Source: JAKAVK01 sp964419095
GTDB taxonomy: Archaea > Micrarchaeota > Micrarchaeia > Micrarchaeales > CABMGC01
Assembly: GCA_964419095.1 (NCBI GenBank)
Contig: CAYQOG010000017.1
Location: 1 to 19,188 of the forward strand
Length of the DNA: 19,188 nt
Direction of reading: 5' to 3'
Position numbers and translations under genes: made by a program. Each line of letters starts with the position of its first letter. The stretch's first letter is position 1. Positions 6,089 to 12,783 of the stretch are shown here, one piece after another. The notes beneath the pieces were generated by a model that saw only the letters and a list, made by a program, of their open reading frames with translations, was not told the DNA's origin and did no database searches.

Positions 6089-7246
6089 TCATGGCTGGAG
6101 CCAGTCGATTTCGTAGTATTCGTGCCTGCTGCTTGGCAGTTTTATCTGCTTTATGCGGTAGTACGTCACCGCGGTCTCACGGTCCGTTATGGCTATTATG
6201 AGCTCAAGTTTCCTCTCCCTTGCCTCGCGCAATGCGCCTGCGAACTCCCTCCCTCCTATGTATTCCTCCTCGCTGAGGGAGAGCATCGCGCTCTTTGGCG
6301 GGTCAGTTGCAGGGCTCTCTGCCTCTCCGCCTTTCCTGTGGTAGAGTATGTAGTCAAGACCCACTTTCTTGAGATCCGGCTCCCCAGGCACTGCAAGTAT
6401 GAATGTTTTCCTGACAGAATGGGCAACTCTTATGACCCTGGCCCACTCAGATATCAAAAGCGTGGAGTCCTTCGGGAAGACATGTATGACGTGCTTCGAG
6501 TGCACCCAGTCCTTGCTCTCGCTGTTCATGGGCCGTGCTCCTGGGAAGTATACGCGGAAGTGCGTGCCGAACTTGAACCCTGTCTTTATCACATAGCCCT
6601 TCTCCCTCCAGTCCCTATACACTTCGTAGAGCTTCGGGAAGTCCTTCCTCCTTGATGTGGCATATTTCAAGAGGTCCTTCTTCGAAGCGTTTTCAAGCTC
6701 AAGGGTACCGTGCTCCACAAGGTACAATGTCTCGTAGATATCAAGCTTGTTCAGCTGCCCGCGATCCGCAGCCTTGTATGAACCGTACTGCCCGAACCAG
6801 AACTTGTCGTAGAGCTCCTTCCCCTTCTCAGGATTATCGACTATGGTGACCAGGTCGCTCTTGAAGAATATCCCTTTCACCTTGTATGAAGGAAGATGCA
6901 ATGCTGATGTCGGATACGCCTTTGCAGAGATTTTCGGAGGCTCAAGATATGCCGAATCCGGAGACTTGATTATAAGCCCGCGGTCCCTCCAGTCCTTGTA
7001 CGTGAAATATCTGGCAGCGAATTTCTCGGTTTTCCAGAAGCGCCTTGCCAGGTCGTTGAAAGTTATCTGTTTGCCCTTTTCAGTGCATTCTGCATTCCGC
7101 ACGTCCATCAGGTAGAGGGCCTCTTCCACTGTAACAGAGAGCTCTCCATCCACTTCCATGCCTATGTTTCCGTTCGCAAGGATGTCTTTCGTAGACTGGT
7201 CATCAGCAACGATCCTGCCCCCCGATACAAGTCTCAGTTTAAGCAT
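6089..7246 (-). CDS. endA: tRNA-splicing endonuclease, three-unit single-chain type
   Basis: Cuts bulge-helix-bulge introns from pre-tRNA. At 385 residues it is twice the length of homotetrameric EndA. Unit 1 (about 1-105) resembles an N-terminal EndA domain without a catalytic site (FTYKDWRDRGLIIKS). Unit 2 (about 120-290) is a complete catalytic domain: YRDWREKGYVIKTGFKFG with Tyr218, THFRVY with His229, and AHSVRKTFILAV with Lys280. After a Pro-rich linker (about 300-320), unit 3 (to 385) is a C-terminal beta-type domain ending TYYRIKQIKLPSSRHEYYEI. This order matches the epsilon-2 enzyme described from ARMAN archaea, where two chains mimic a tetramer. It is divergent from taw1, another tRNA-maturation gene, and is separated convergently from vapC by 14 bp. 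Confidence 0.93.
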   Translation of the reverse strand: MLKLRLVSGGRIVADDQSTKDILANGNIGMEVDGELSVTVEEALYLMDVRNAECTEKGKQITFNDLARRFWKTEKFAARYFTYKDWRDRGLIIKSPDSAYLEPPKISAKAYPTSALHLPSYKVKGIFFKSDLVTIVDNPEKGKELYDKFWFGQYGSYKAADRGQLNKLDIYETLYLVEHGTLELENASKKDLLKYATSRRKDFPKLYEVYRDWREKGYVIKTGFKFGTHFRVYFPGARPMNSESKDWVHSKHVIHVFPKDSTLLISEWARVIRVAHSVRKTFILAVPGEPDLKKVGLDYILYHRKGGEAESPATDPPKSAMLSLSEEEYIGGREFAGALREARERKLELIIAITDRETAVTYYRIKQIKLPSSRHEYYEIDWLQP

Positions 7247-7290
7247 CCATTATCCACGCAAATATCCGTCCAGGCCAGATGATTCATTAT

Positions 7291-7312
7291 GCTTAAATAC
7301 ATTAATAATGTA
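7291..7312. promoter_or_regulatory. Shared endA/taw1 divergent promoter with inverted repeat
   Basis: The 92-bp gap between endA and taw1 holds one clear TATA-type element, CTTAAATA at 7292-7299, which reads TATTTAAG on the other strand and is suitably placed for both genes (taw1 ATG 43 bp one way, endA ATG about 49 bp the other). Overlapping its edge is a perfect inverted repeat, TACATTA-A-TAATGTA (7298-7312), a possible operator. No separate TATA is evident for either gene. Confidence 0.4.
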
Positions 7313-7338
7313 TCATCATAACAAAATCAAAGGATTGC

Positions 7339-8370
7339 ATGGAAGATAATGAAGTGGCAGTGCAGATAGGCGAGAAACTGAAGGCAGATCCGCACATGCC
7401 AGCGGACCTTGCCGATAAAATGAGAAAGCAGGGCTATCACTTTGTGGGAAAGCACTCTGCCACGAAAATCTGCAACTACACTGCAACCAGCATGATGAAG
7501 GAACCAACGGGCTGCTACAAGAATCGATTCTACGGCATAACGAGCCACAGGTGCATACAGGCCACTCCCGCAGTGGGATGCAACCTCGCATGCTCATTCT
7601 GCTGGAGGATCATCCCTGAAGAGGAAGGCTTCAAGTGGAACGAGATAAACGCTATAAGCCAGTGGGACGACCCTGTAAAGATAGTTGACGGATTGGTAGA
7701 GGAGCACAAGAAGATAATAAGCGGATACAAGGGAAATGAGAAGGTGGAAGTAAGCAAGTGGATCGAAGCGCAGAATCCTGCCCACGTCGCGTTGAGCCTG
7801 ACTGGAGAGCCGCTCTTCTATCCAAAGATGAGCGAGCTGCTCACAGAGTTCCACAGGCGCAAGATAAGCACATTCCTCGTAACAAACGGCACAATGACAA
7901 ACGCGCTGAAGGCGCTCACAGTGCTTCCAACACAGCTCTATGTCTCAATACAGGCTCCCAACAAGGAAGCATATGAAAAGATCACAAGGCCGAAGACGCT
8001 TAACGCATGGAGTAGCTTCCAGGACTTCCTTGAGGTCTTCGCAAAACTCGATACAAGGAGAGTTTTCAGGCTCACCCTGATACGCGGACTTAACATGCTC
8101 GATGCGAAAGGATACGCCGAACTTGTAAAGAAGGGCAAGCCGCATTATGTAGAGGTAAAGGGATTCTCCTTCGTTGGAGGCGCGCGCGGGGAGGAGAGGA
8201 ACCTCTCGTACAAGCAGATGCCTAGTAAGGAAGAGATAGAACAGTTCGCGGATGAGATAGCGGAAGAATCCGGGTACACTGTAGTGGACTACCATGAACA
8301 CAGCAAGGTCGCCCTGCTGTGCATCGATTCAGAGGCCGCAAGGAAGCGCATAATAAAATTCGAGAAATAG
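7339..8370 (+). CDS. taw1: 4-demethylwyosine synthase (radical SAM Taw1/TYW1)
   Basis: Makes the tricyclic wyosine core on 1-methylguanosine-37 of tRNA-Phe from pyruvate carbons. The 343 residues include the radical SAM motif CNLACSFC (Cys81, 85, 88) and the upstream cysteines Cys45, Cys59 and Cys72 that bind the second 4Fe-4S cluster in TYW1. Flanking family blocks are GYHFVGKHSA, CYKNRFYGI.SHRC.Q.TP, SLTGEPLFYP, FLVTNGT and VEVKGFSFVGGAR. Like other archaeal forms it lacks the flavodoxin domain of eukaryotic TYW1. It is followed after 13 bp by a membrane protein on the same strand. The ATG at 7339 is preceded by an AAAGGA-like ribosome site and a TATA at 7292-7299. The sequence is intact, and its presence implies the wyosine pathway in this organism. 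Confidence 0.94.
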   Translation: MEDNEVAVQIGEKLKADPHMPADLADKMRKQGYHFVGKHSATKICNYTATSMMKEPTGCYKNRFYGITSHRCIQATPAVGCNLACSFCWRIIPEEEGFKWNEINAISQWDDPVKIVDGLVEEHKKIISGYKGNEKVEVSKWIEAQNPAHVALSLTGEPLFYPKMSELLTEFHRRKISTFLVTNGTMTNALKALTVLPTQLYVSIQAPNKEAYEKITRPKTLNAWSSFQDFLEVFAKLDTRRVFRLTLIRGLNMLDAKGYAELVKKGKPHYVEVKGFSFVGGARGEERNLSYKQMPSKEEIEQFADEIAEESGYTVVDYHEHSKVALLCIDSEAARKRIIKFEK

Positions 8371-8383
8371 TTGACTGGTTGGG

Positions 8384-9433
8384 ATGGAGAGCAGGAGAAG
8401 CAGGATCAGGGCGGCACTCAGCATAGGTGACATAGACAAGATAAGCAAAGGAATAGAGTACGAAAGGAGAATAGGAAGGATAAGACTGCTTATAACAATA
8501 ATACTGATCGCTAGCTTTGCCGTCTTCGTCGCAATAGCCGCGTTTGCAATATACAACGAAGGCTACCAGAATTTCATACGGGGCCTCTATTCACTGAATC
8601 CCTACTACTTCGCCCTTGCCCTGCTGGTGATCTTCATAGGATACGTAATGAGGTACCCGAAATGGCATCAATACATGAGGAAGCTGAAGGTCAAGATCCC
8701 GACCAGGCAAAATTTCATGATTTACCTCTCGATGTACTCGATGGACATAACCCCTGGGAGATGGGGGAGGGCAGTGGTCTCCTACACGATAAACAAGCTT
8801 ACCGGAATAAAATTCGGAGTGACATTCCCCGCTGTCGTGGCCGACATCTTCACTGACTTCCTCGGCTTCGTCGTAATACTTCTTGCAACGACAATATTCC
8901 TGAGAAAATTCGTCTTTGTTTCAGTTGTGATAACAATACTGCTCCTGATCCCTTTCATATTCATCTACGTGAGAAGGCCGTTTGAATATGTCAAGAAAAA
9001 ATTCGGAAAGATAAAGAGGCTCAGGGGAATCTTTGAGACAGGAGACATCTATTTCGAGAACAACAGGATGCTCTCGGGAAGCACATATGTCTACTCGATG
9101 ATATACACCATACCTGCAATGTTTCTGAATGGCCTGGCGCTCTACTACGTAATGCTTGCTTTCGGAGTGCCCCTGACTATTGCAGACATACCTACTGTTC
9201 TTTTCATCTTCTCATCCTCGCTTATACTTGGCATGGTCTCAGGGCTTCCCGCGACTCTAGGGATAACTGACGCAGCGCTCATAGGATACCTTCTGCTTTT
9301 CTTCCCTAACGAGGTGACAGTGGGTCTTGCGTCGCTTATAACAATATTCTTCAGATTCGCATCTGTCTGGTTCGTCCAGGGATTCGGCTCCATAGCCCTC
9401 CTCGACACAATGAAATATTGGCGCGCAAAGTAG
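8384..9433 (+). CDS. Flippase-like / LPG-synthase-TM (UPF0104) membrane protein
   Basis: 349 residues. A basic cytosolic N-terminus (about 1-32) is followed by roughly eight hydrophobic segments (near 33-55, 72-88, 130-150, 155-172, 173-192, 240-262, 270-300 and 310-340). The DITPGRWGRA motif at about 125 and the VSGLPATLGITDAALIGYL stretch are typical of the LPG_synthase_TM/UPF0104 family, usually TPGRxGE and G.xPGGLGxxE. Family members include the transmembrane half of lysyl-phosphatidylglycerol synthases and archaeal proteins linked to glycosyltransferases such as AglD; stand-alone members are proposed lipid or lipid-glycan flippases. No catalytic domain is attached. It starts 13 bp after taw1 and is likely co-transcribed, though no functional link is evident. 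Given the glycosylated surface protein in the window, a role in glycolipid handling is possible but unproven. Confidence 0.8.
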   Translation: MESRRSRIRAALSIGDIDKISKGIEYERRIGRIRLLITIILIASFAVFVAIAAFAIYNEGYQNFIRGLYSLNPYYFALALLVIFIGYVMRYPKWHQYMRKLKVKIPTRQNFMIYLSMYSMDITPGRWGRAVVSYTINKLTGIKFGVTFPAVVADIFTDFLGFVVILLATTIFLRKFVFVSVVITILLLIPFIFIYVRRPFEYVKKKFGKIKRLRGIFETGDIYFENNRMLSGSTYVYSMIYTIPAMFLNGLALYYVMLAFGVPLTIADIPTVLFIFSSSLILGMVSGLPATLGITDAALIGYLLLFFPNEVTVGLASLITIFFRFASVWFVQGFGSIALLDTMKYWRAK

Positions 9434-9463
9434 CTTGTGCAAACGTCGTTGCCACAGGATAGA

Positions 9464-9539
9464 TTTATAAACAAATCAATCTTAGTGTAATCGGCGATCG
9501 TGTGGGTAATCAGTTCGATCCGGACTGCAGGGGGCACTT
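9464..9539 (+). promoter_or_regulatory. Promoter and hairpin leader of the 9540 gene
   Basis: TTTATAAA (9464-9471) is a clean TATA box; a start near 9492 leaves a leader of about 48 nt, longer than most here. The leader ends in a 7-bp hairpin, CAGTTCG-ATC-CGGACTG (9511-9527, one G-U pair), directly before a G-rich AGGGGGC ribosome-site candidate. The hairpin could modulate ribosome access. Confidence 0.4.
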
Positions 9540-10160
9540 ATGACATTGGACTATGCGCCAAGGCAGAGGGTGCGTGCACCGCGACAGCTAGAGCAGCCCG
9601 CAAGAGAAGCGCAGATCATACCATTGAAAAGGCCTGATGAAGTAAAAAGGGAAATCATATCCGCATACGTCAGGGCAACGGATGACCACGACACAAGGCC
9701 CATAACAGATCTCCTCAGCCGGCCTGAGAACACCATGCATAGGAAAATGGTCCTTGATGCAACCAGTATCGAGCATCCGATACTGCCACTCAAGCCAACG
9801 CACGGATACGATCTTCCTGACGCGATAAGAAGGATCATGCCGATCGACATGAAGGACTTCATTCTGACGGTGAGGGAAGAGGCCATGCATGTCAACTGGC
9901 CGCTGGCAATACAGATTTCACTGCTCGATCCTATTGCCGCGCAAATGATAGCCGGCAAGCCCGCAGTGCTGGGATTAAAGGTATCGGTAAGCACGGAAGT
10001 AGGACCTATTACAATCACCGCTGCAGATGCAATATGGCATGCGCATGAGCACCTGCGCGGAGGCCTCACAACCTTCGGATTCGGGCGCCTCGAACCGAAC
10101 GAGCTGCCCGCAGGGCTGACAGAATATGAAATGTCTATTCAAACGCCGGGCGGTTTGTAG
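9540..10160 (+). CDS. Unrecognised soluble protein (206 aa)
   Basis: I do not recognise this family. The first 35 residues are basic, Pro/Arg-rich and probably disordered (RQRVRAPRQ). The rest looks like a mixed alpha/beta domain: KREIISAYVRATDDHDTRP, DLPDAIRRIMPIDMKDFILTVREEAMHVNWPLAIQISLLDP, then a hydrophobic beta region AAQMIAGKPAVLGLKVSVS, TEVGPITITAADAIWHAHEHLRGG and a Gly/Pro-rich end. There is no signal peptide, membrane segment or cysteine. His-rich positions (AIWHAHEH) could bind metal, but no known site is matched. It has its own TATA box and a hairpin leader. Another unrecognised gene follows after 39 bp with a separate promoter, so the two may be a lineage-specific pair. Codon use (ATA, AGG) matches neighbours, so recent transfer is not indicated. 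Confidence 0.72.
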   Translation: MTLDYAPRQRVRAPRQLEQPAREAQIIPLKRPDEVKREIISAYVRATDDHDTRPITDLLSRPENTMHRKMVLDATSIEHPILPLKPTHGYDLPDAIRRIMPIDMKDFILTVREEAMHVNWPLAIQISLLDPIAAQMIAGKPAVLGLKVSVSTEVGPITITAADAIWHAHEHLRGGLTTFGFGRLEPNELPAGLTEYEMSIQTPGGL

Positions 10161-10163
10161 AGA

Positions 10164-10190
10164 AACTTTATAAACCATCCTCATAAAGTT
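10164..10190 (+). promoter_or_regulatory. TATA box inside an inverted repeat, upstream of the 10200 gene
   Basis: An 8-bp inverted repeat, AACTTTAT (10164-10171) and ATAAAGTT (10183-10190), has its left arm inside the TATA box CTTTATAAAC (10166-10175). The TATA centre is about 30 bp before the ATG at 10200, predicting a leader of about 6 nt. The repeat may be an operator or, as RNA, a terminator hairpin for the gene ending at 10160. Confidence 0.35.
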
Positions 10191-10199
10191 GTAATTGGG

Positions 10200-10796
10200 A
10201 TGACCGGGATGGCGACTGAAGTAGACGAGCTTATTGAAAGTGTGAACGCTCTTCTAGGCAGCTCGGCAAAGCCTCAAAGCGCAACCGCCGGCCAAAGAAG
10301 CGTTGAAGCCGCGCTCGCGGCAAGCGAGAGCGTATTAAGCGAAACTGCAGAACTGCTCGCCCAGCCTGTTCACAGATCTGCAGAAGCAAGTCCTTTCGCA
10401 GACCTTTTCAGGAGCGGCGTTGCAGTAAACAGGGAAAGGAAAATATCTGACATGCTTGCAGAAGAAATCCAGGGCGGCAACAACTTGCACAAGACTGTTG
10501 CAGATATGAGCTCCCGGGAGCTCCATAACCTCCTATACAAGACCGGCATCAGGGATTTCGCAAATGCCAACCAGCACCGGGTGAACGAGGAGACGGTCAG
10601 CGCGCAAAATGCACTCGGCCACAGCCCGCTGGATGTGGCGAGGAGGGGCTTGGACCTTGCGGTAAAGTACGAGGACGAGAGAGCGCAGGCCGGATTCGGC
10701 AGGATAATCCGCATGCTTGAGACATACATGACGCCAAAACTCACAGGGCAGGCGAAGACAGCAGCGAGCATCTCGCGCGGCAGGCAGGTGGCATAG
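10200..10796 (+). CDS. Unrecognised helical soluble protein (198 aa)
   Basis: No family recognised. The sequence is Ala/Ser/Glu-rich and predicted almost wholly helical: an N-terminal region with low-complexity Ala/Ser/Gln (about 20-60), a middle segment NRERKISDMLAEEIQGG, DMSSRELHNLLYKTGIRDFAN, and a C-terminal helix pair around DVARRGLDLAVKYEDERAQ and RIIRMLETYMTPKLTGQAK. No membrane segment, cysteine or nucleotide-binding motif is seen. The start may be ATG 10200 or ATG 10209 (MATEVDEL); the TATA about 30 bp upstream of 10200 favours the first. It converges with dphB with a 2-bp gap between stops. The preceding gene is also unrecognised. Composition and helicity would suit a scaffold or adaptor, but this is speculation. 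Confidence 0.7.
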   Translation: MTGMATEVDELIESVNALLGSSAKPQSATAGQRSVEAALAASESVLSETAELLAQPVHRSAEASPFADLFRSGVAVNRERKISDMLAEEIQGGNNLHKTVADMSSRELHNLLYKTGIRDFANANQHRVNEETVSAQNALGHSPLDVARRGLDLAVKYEDERAQAGFGRIIRMLETYMTPKLTGQAKTAASISRGRQVA

Positions 10797-10798
10797 CC

Positions 10799-11563
10799 TC
10801 AGAGTCTTTCAAGCGATTCCTTTTCAGCGAAGCTGAGCTGTGCGGGGACAACAAGTGAGAGGACCTTTCCCTCGAACCTCTTCTCGACCTTGTTTGCGTC
10901 GCCGATCCTCACATAAGCGAGTTCCTGATCGTCCTTCCCGACATTTCCAAGTATCACTATCCTCAAGCCTTCGTTTATTATGTCGAAGAGCCTCTCCAAT
11001 TCCGCATTCTTCAGCAGCTCTGTCGCCTCAGAGAGTTTCATAGGCCGCTTATTCTTCTGGTCTATGTCTAGAAGCAGCAGCGTATGATGGTTATTCTCCA
11101 GATTCCTTTTTATCGAGTCGAGAAAGGAAACGGGCTTGTAATTCTTGGACCAGAATGCTATTGTGACCGGCGGTCCGAATTTATAGACATCAAGCCCGCT
11201 CTCGCCGACAGCAGCAGAGTAGATAGACGCGGCATGGTATACCTTTGTCTTTATCTTCATCTTGTGCGCCGCATCGATGAGCGTTGAATAGTGTGTTGTT
11301 GCGACGAGCGGGTCTCCCGGCACGAGTATTGCGAGATTTCCGTCTTTCGCATCCTTTATTGTCGCCTCCGCCTTCTCCTCCATATCCTCTCTTGTTATGG
11401 AAACCATTTCCTGGCCTGTCGCTTCCTTGAGGTAATCGAGGTATTCTTTTGAGATGAAAGAAGTGTACTGCTCAAATAGAACCTTGTCTGCTTCTGTCGC
11501 AGCCTGCAGTCCCCTCAGCGAAATGTCCTTGGTCTCAAGGCCCAGGCCTATAAGGATGAGCAT
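10799..11563 (-). CDS. dphB: Diphthine synthase
   Basis: SAM-dependent methyltransferase that trimethylates the aminocarboxypropyl-histidine of elongation factor 2 in diphthamide biosynthesis. The 254-residue length is normal. MLILIGLGL at the start, LVPGDPLVATTHYSTLIDAAHKM at about 79-101, YHAASIYSAAVGESGLDVYKFG at about 108-129 and FWSKNYKPVSFLDSI are characteristic of archaeal DphB, a relative of precorrin methyltransferases, and the substrate and SAM loops are intact. The ATG lies 3 nt after the radA stop on the minus strand, so it is co-transcribed with radA and probably translated by coupling; no promoter fits in between. No other diphthamide gene is visible in the window. Confidence 0.94.
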   Translation of the reverse strand: MLILIGLGLETKDISLRGLQAATEADKVLFEQYTSFISKEYLDYLKEATGQEMVSITREDMEEKAEATIKDAKDGNLAILVPGDPLVATTHYSTLIDAAHKMKIKTKVYHAASIYSAAVGESGLDVYKFGPPVTIAFWSKNYKPVSFLDSIKRNLENNHHTLLLLDIDQKNKRPMKLSEATELLKNAELERLFDIINEGLRIVILGNVGKDDQELAYVRIGDANKVEKRFEGKVLSLVVPAQLSFAEKESLERL

Positions 11564-11566
11564 GAA

Positions 11567-12517
11567 TCAGTCCCTTATTCCATCAGGAGTTATCATTATC
11601 ACTGCCTCGGCTTCAGGCATGCTTGGCGAGTCTACCAGTCTTACGATTCTCTTTGCCTCCTTGCTCTTCCTCATGTAGAGCCGAGTCGTAGCGGCGTGAG
11701 CCACAATGTTCCCTCCCACTGGAGTCGTAGGGTCGCCGAAAAGTATCGCCGGATTGTCCATGACCTGGTTGGTTATGTAGACCGCGAGTCCATAAGTGTC
11801 CGCAAGGCTCTGCAGCCTGTGTATATGCGCATTGAGCTTCTGCTGCCTCTCTCCCAATGCTCCTCTCCCGGGGTATTCGGATCTGAACAGGCTCATCAGC
11901 GAGTCCACTACTATGAGCTTTATGTTCTTCTCCTTTATCGTCTTGTCTGCCCTGTCCAGTGCAAGGACCTGCTGGTCGGATGAAATGGCGCGCACGACGC
12001 TTATGTTGTCCAGCGCCTGTTTCGCGTCTATGCCTGCCGCCTTTGCAATTGACTCTATCCTTTCAGGCCTAAAGGTCCCTTCCGTGTCTATAAATAGAAC
12101 ACTGCCTTCAAGTCCGCCCTTATCGTGAGGAAGCTGTGCGTTGACGCAGAGCTGGAATCCCAATTGAGTCTTACCTGAGGCGAACTTTCCATATACTTCT
12201 GTTATGGCATTGGTCTCGACTCCTCCTCCAAGGATCTCATCCAGGCTTGATGCGCCTGTGCTTATCCTTCCGAGCCCTTTCCTCTTTTCATACACCTCTG
12301 ATGCAGATGAATATTCAAGCGTAGTTGCGGTCTTTGCAGCCTCAACCGCCTTCTTTGCGGTCTCAAGGCTCATGCCAGTGACATCTGCAAGGTCCGCTGG
12401 CACTGCCACCGCCACACTGTCAAGCGTCTCGAATCCCGAATTCTTCAGCTTCTCCGCCGTGGTTGGTCCTATACCGGGCAAATCCTCTATGGACTTTATA
12501 CCTTTCTCCTTGGCCAT
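11567..12517 (-). CDS. radA: DNA repair and recombination protein RadA
   Basis: Archaeal RecA/Rad51 recombinase that forms filaments on single-stranded DNA and drives strand exchange. In 316 residues: N-terminal helix-hairpin-helix DNA-binding domain (IEDLPGIGPTTAEKL, about 10-60), linker with the polymerisation motif as YSSA (about 69-72; usually F-x-x-A), ISTGASSLDEILGGGVET, Walker A GKFASGKT (110-117; usual form GEFGSGKT), and Walker B LIVVDS. DNA-binding loops and the ATP-cap region (GNIVAHAATTRLYMRKSKEAKRIVRLVDSPSMPE) are intact, and there is no intein. The frame can begin at a GTG at 12524-12526, but GGTGGGGAG directly precedes ATG 12515-12517 and the ATG matches RadA family starts, so I chose the ATG. 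It is first gene of an operon with dphB. Confidence 0.95.
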   Translation of the reverse strand: MAKEKGIKSIEDLPGIGPTTAEKLKNSGFETLDSVAVAVPADLADVTGMSLETAKKAVEAAKTATTLEYSSASEVYEKRKGLGRISTGASSLDEILGGGVETNAITEVYGKFASGKTQLGFQLCVNAQLPHDKGGLEGSVLFIDTEGTFRPERIESIAKAAGIDAKQALDNISVVRAISSDQQVLALDRADKTIKEKNIKLIVVDSLMSLFRSEYPGRGALGERQQKLNAHIHRLQSLADTYGLAVYITNQVMDNPAILFGDPTTPVGGNIVAHAATTRLYMRKSKEAKRIVRLVDSPSMPEAEAVIMITPDGIRD

Positions 12518-12591
12518 GCTCCCCACCAGTTGTTTTATTGCAGCAAAAGATTAGTATTATGATATGCTCGCGAAAACATATAAATGTTCTC

Positions 12592-12726
12592 AAATCATCA
12601 GTAAAAGAGCAATTTTCCGCTGCGGCTGAAGGTAAAATAGAGGAAGAGGCCAACGCGTACAAGTACGCGCTGGCAAGGCGACCAGTTTTCCCTTCCTACA
12701 ATAGAGAATTCGTGATTAGGTATTGA
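12592..12726 (+). CDS. Possible small coding region between radA and the DUF92 gene
   Basis: This 230-bp divergent spacer contains an open frame ending at TGA 12724-12726 whose middle (about 12604-12680) uses codons typical of this genome (ATA, AGG, GAG, TAC, AAG) and reads KEQFSAAAEGKIEEEANAYK. A TATA-like CATATAAAT at 12577-12585 points into it, but there is no ATG, GTG or TTG at the expected place; the only in-frame ATG (12559) is upstream of the TATA. It may be a short gene with a non-AUG start, a decayed gene, or chance. The left coordinate is arbitrary. Confidence 0.2.
   Translation, partial: KSSVKEQFSAAAEGKIEEEANAYKYALARRPVFPSYNREFVIRY
12654..12669. repeat. Perfect inverted repeat CGCGTAC-AA-GTACGCG
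   Basis: Seven-base arms with a 2-base spacer in the spacer between radA and the DUF92 gene, about 80 bp upstream of the latter's TATA box. It is GC-rich in an AT-rich spacer, so it stands out. It could be a protein-binding site or an RNA hairpin. Confidence 0.5.
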
Positions 12727-12734
12727 TATTCAAA

Positions 12735-12743
12735 CATATAAAC
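12735..12743 (+). promoter_or_regulatory. TATA box of the DUF92 gene
   Basis: CATATAAAC is centred about 45 bp before the ATG at 12784, leaving a leader of about 20 nt. An ATG at 12773 in another frame soon meets a stop. Confidence 0.4.
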
Positions 12744-12783
12744 CTTTCTAAATAGCGGAACTTTTCATAAAAATGGAATACAT

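Noticed and set aside
9505..9530. tRNA-like T-loop (GTTCGATCC) in the 9540 leader
   Set aside because: The flanking bases do not form a T stem and no acceptor or anticodon arm is present; a plain hairpin fits better.
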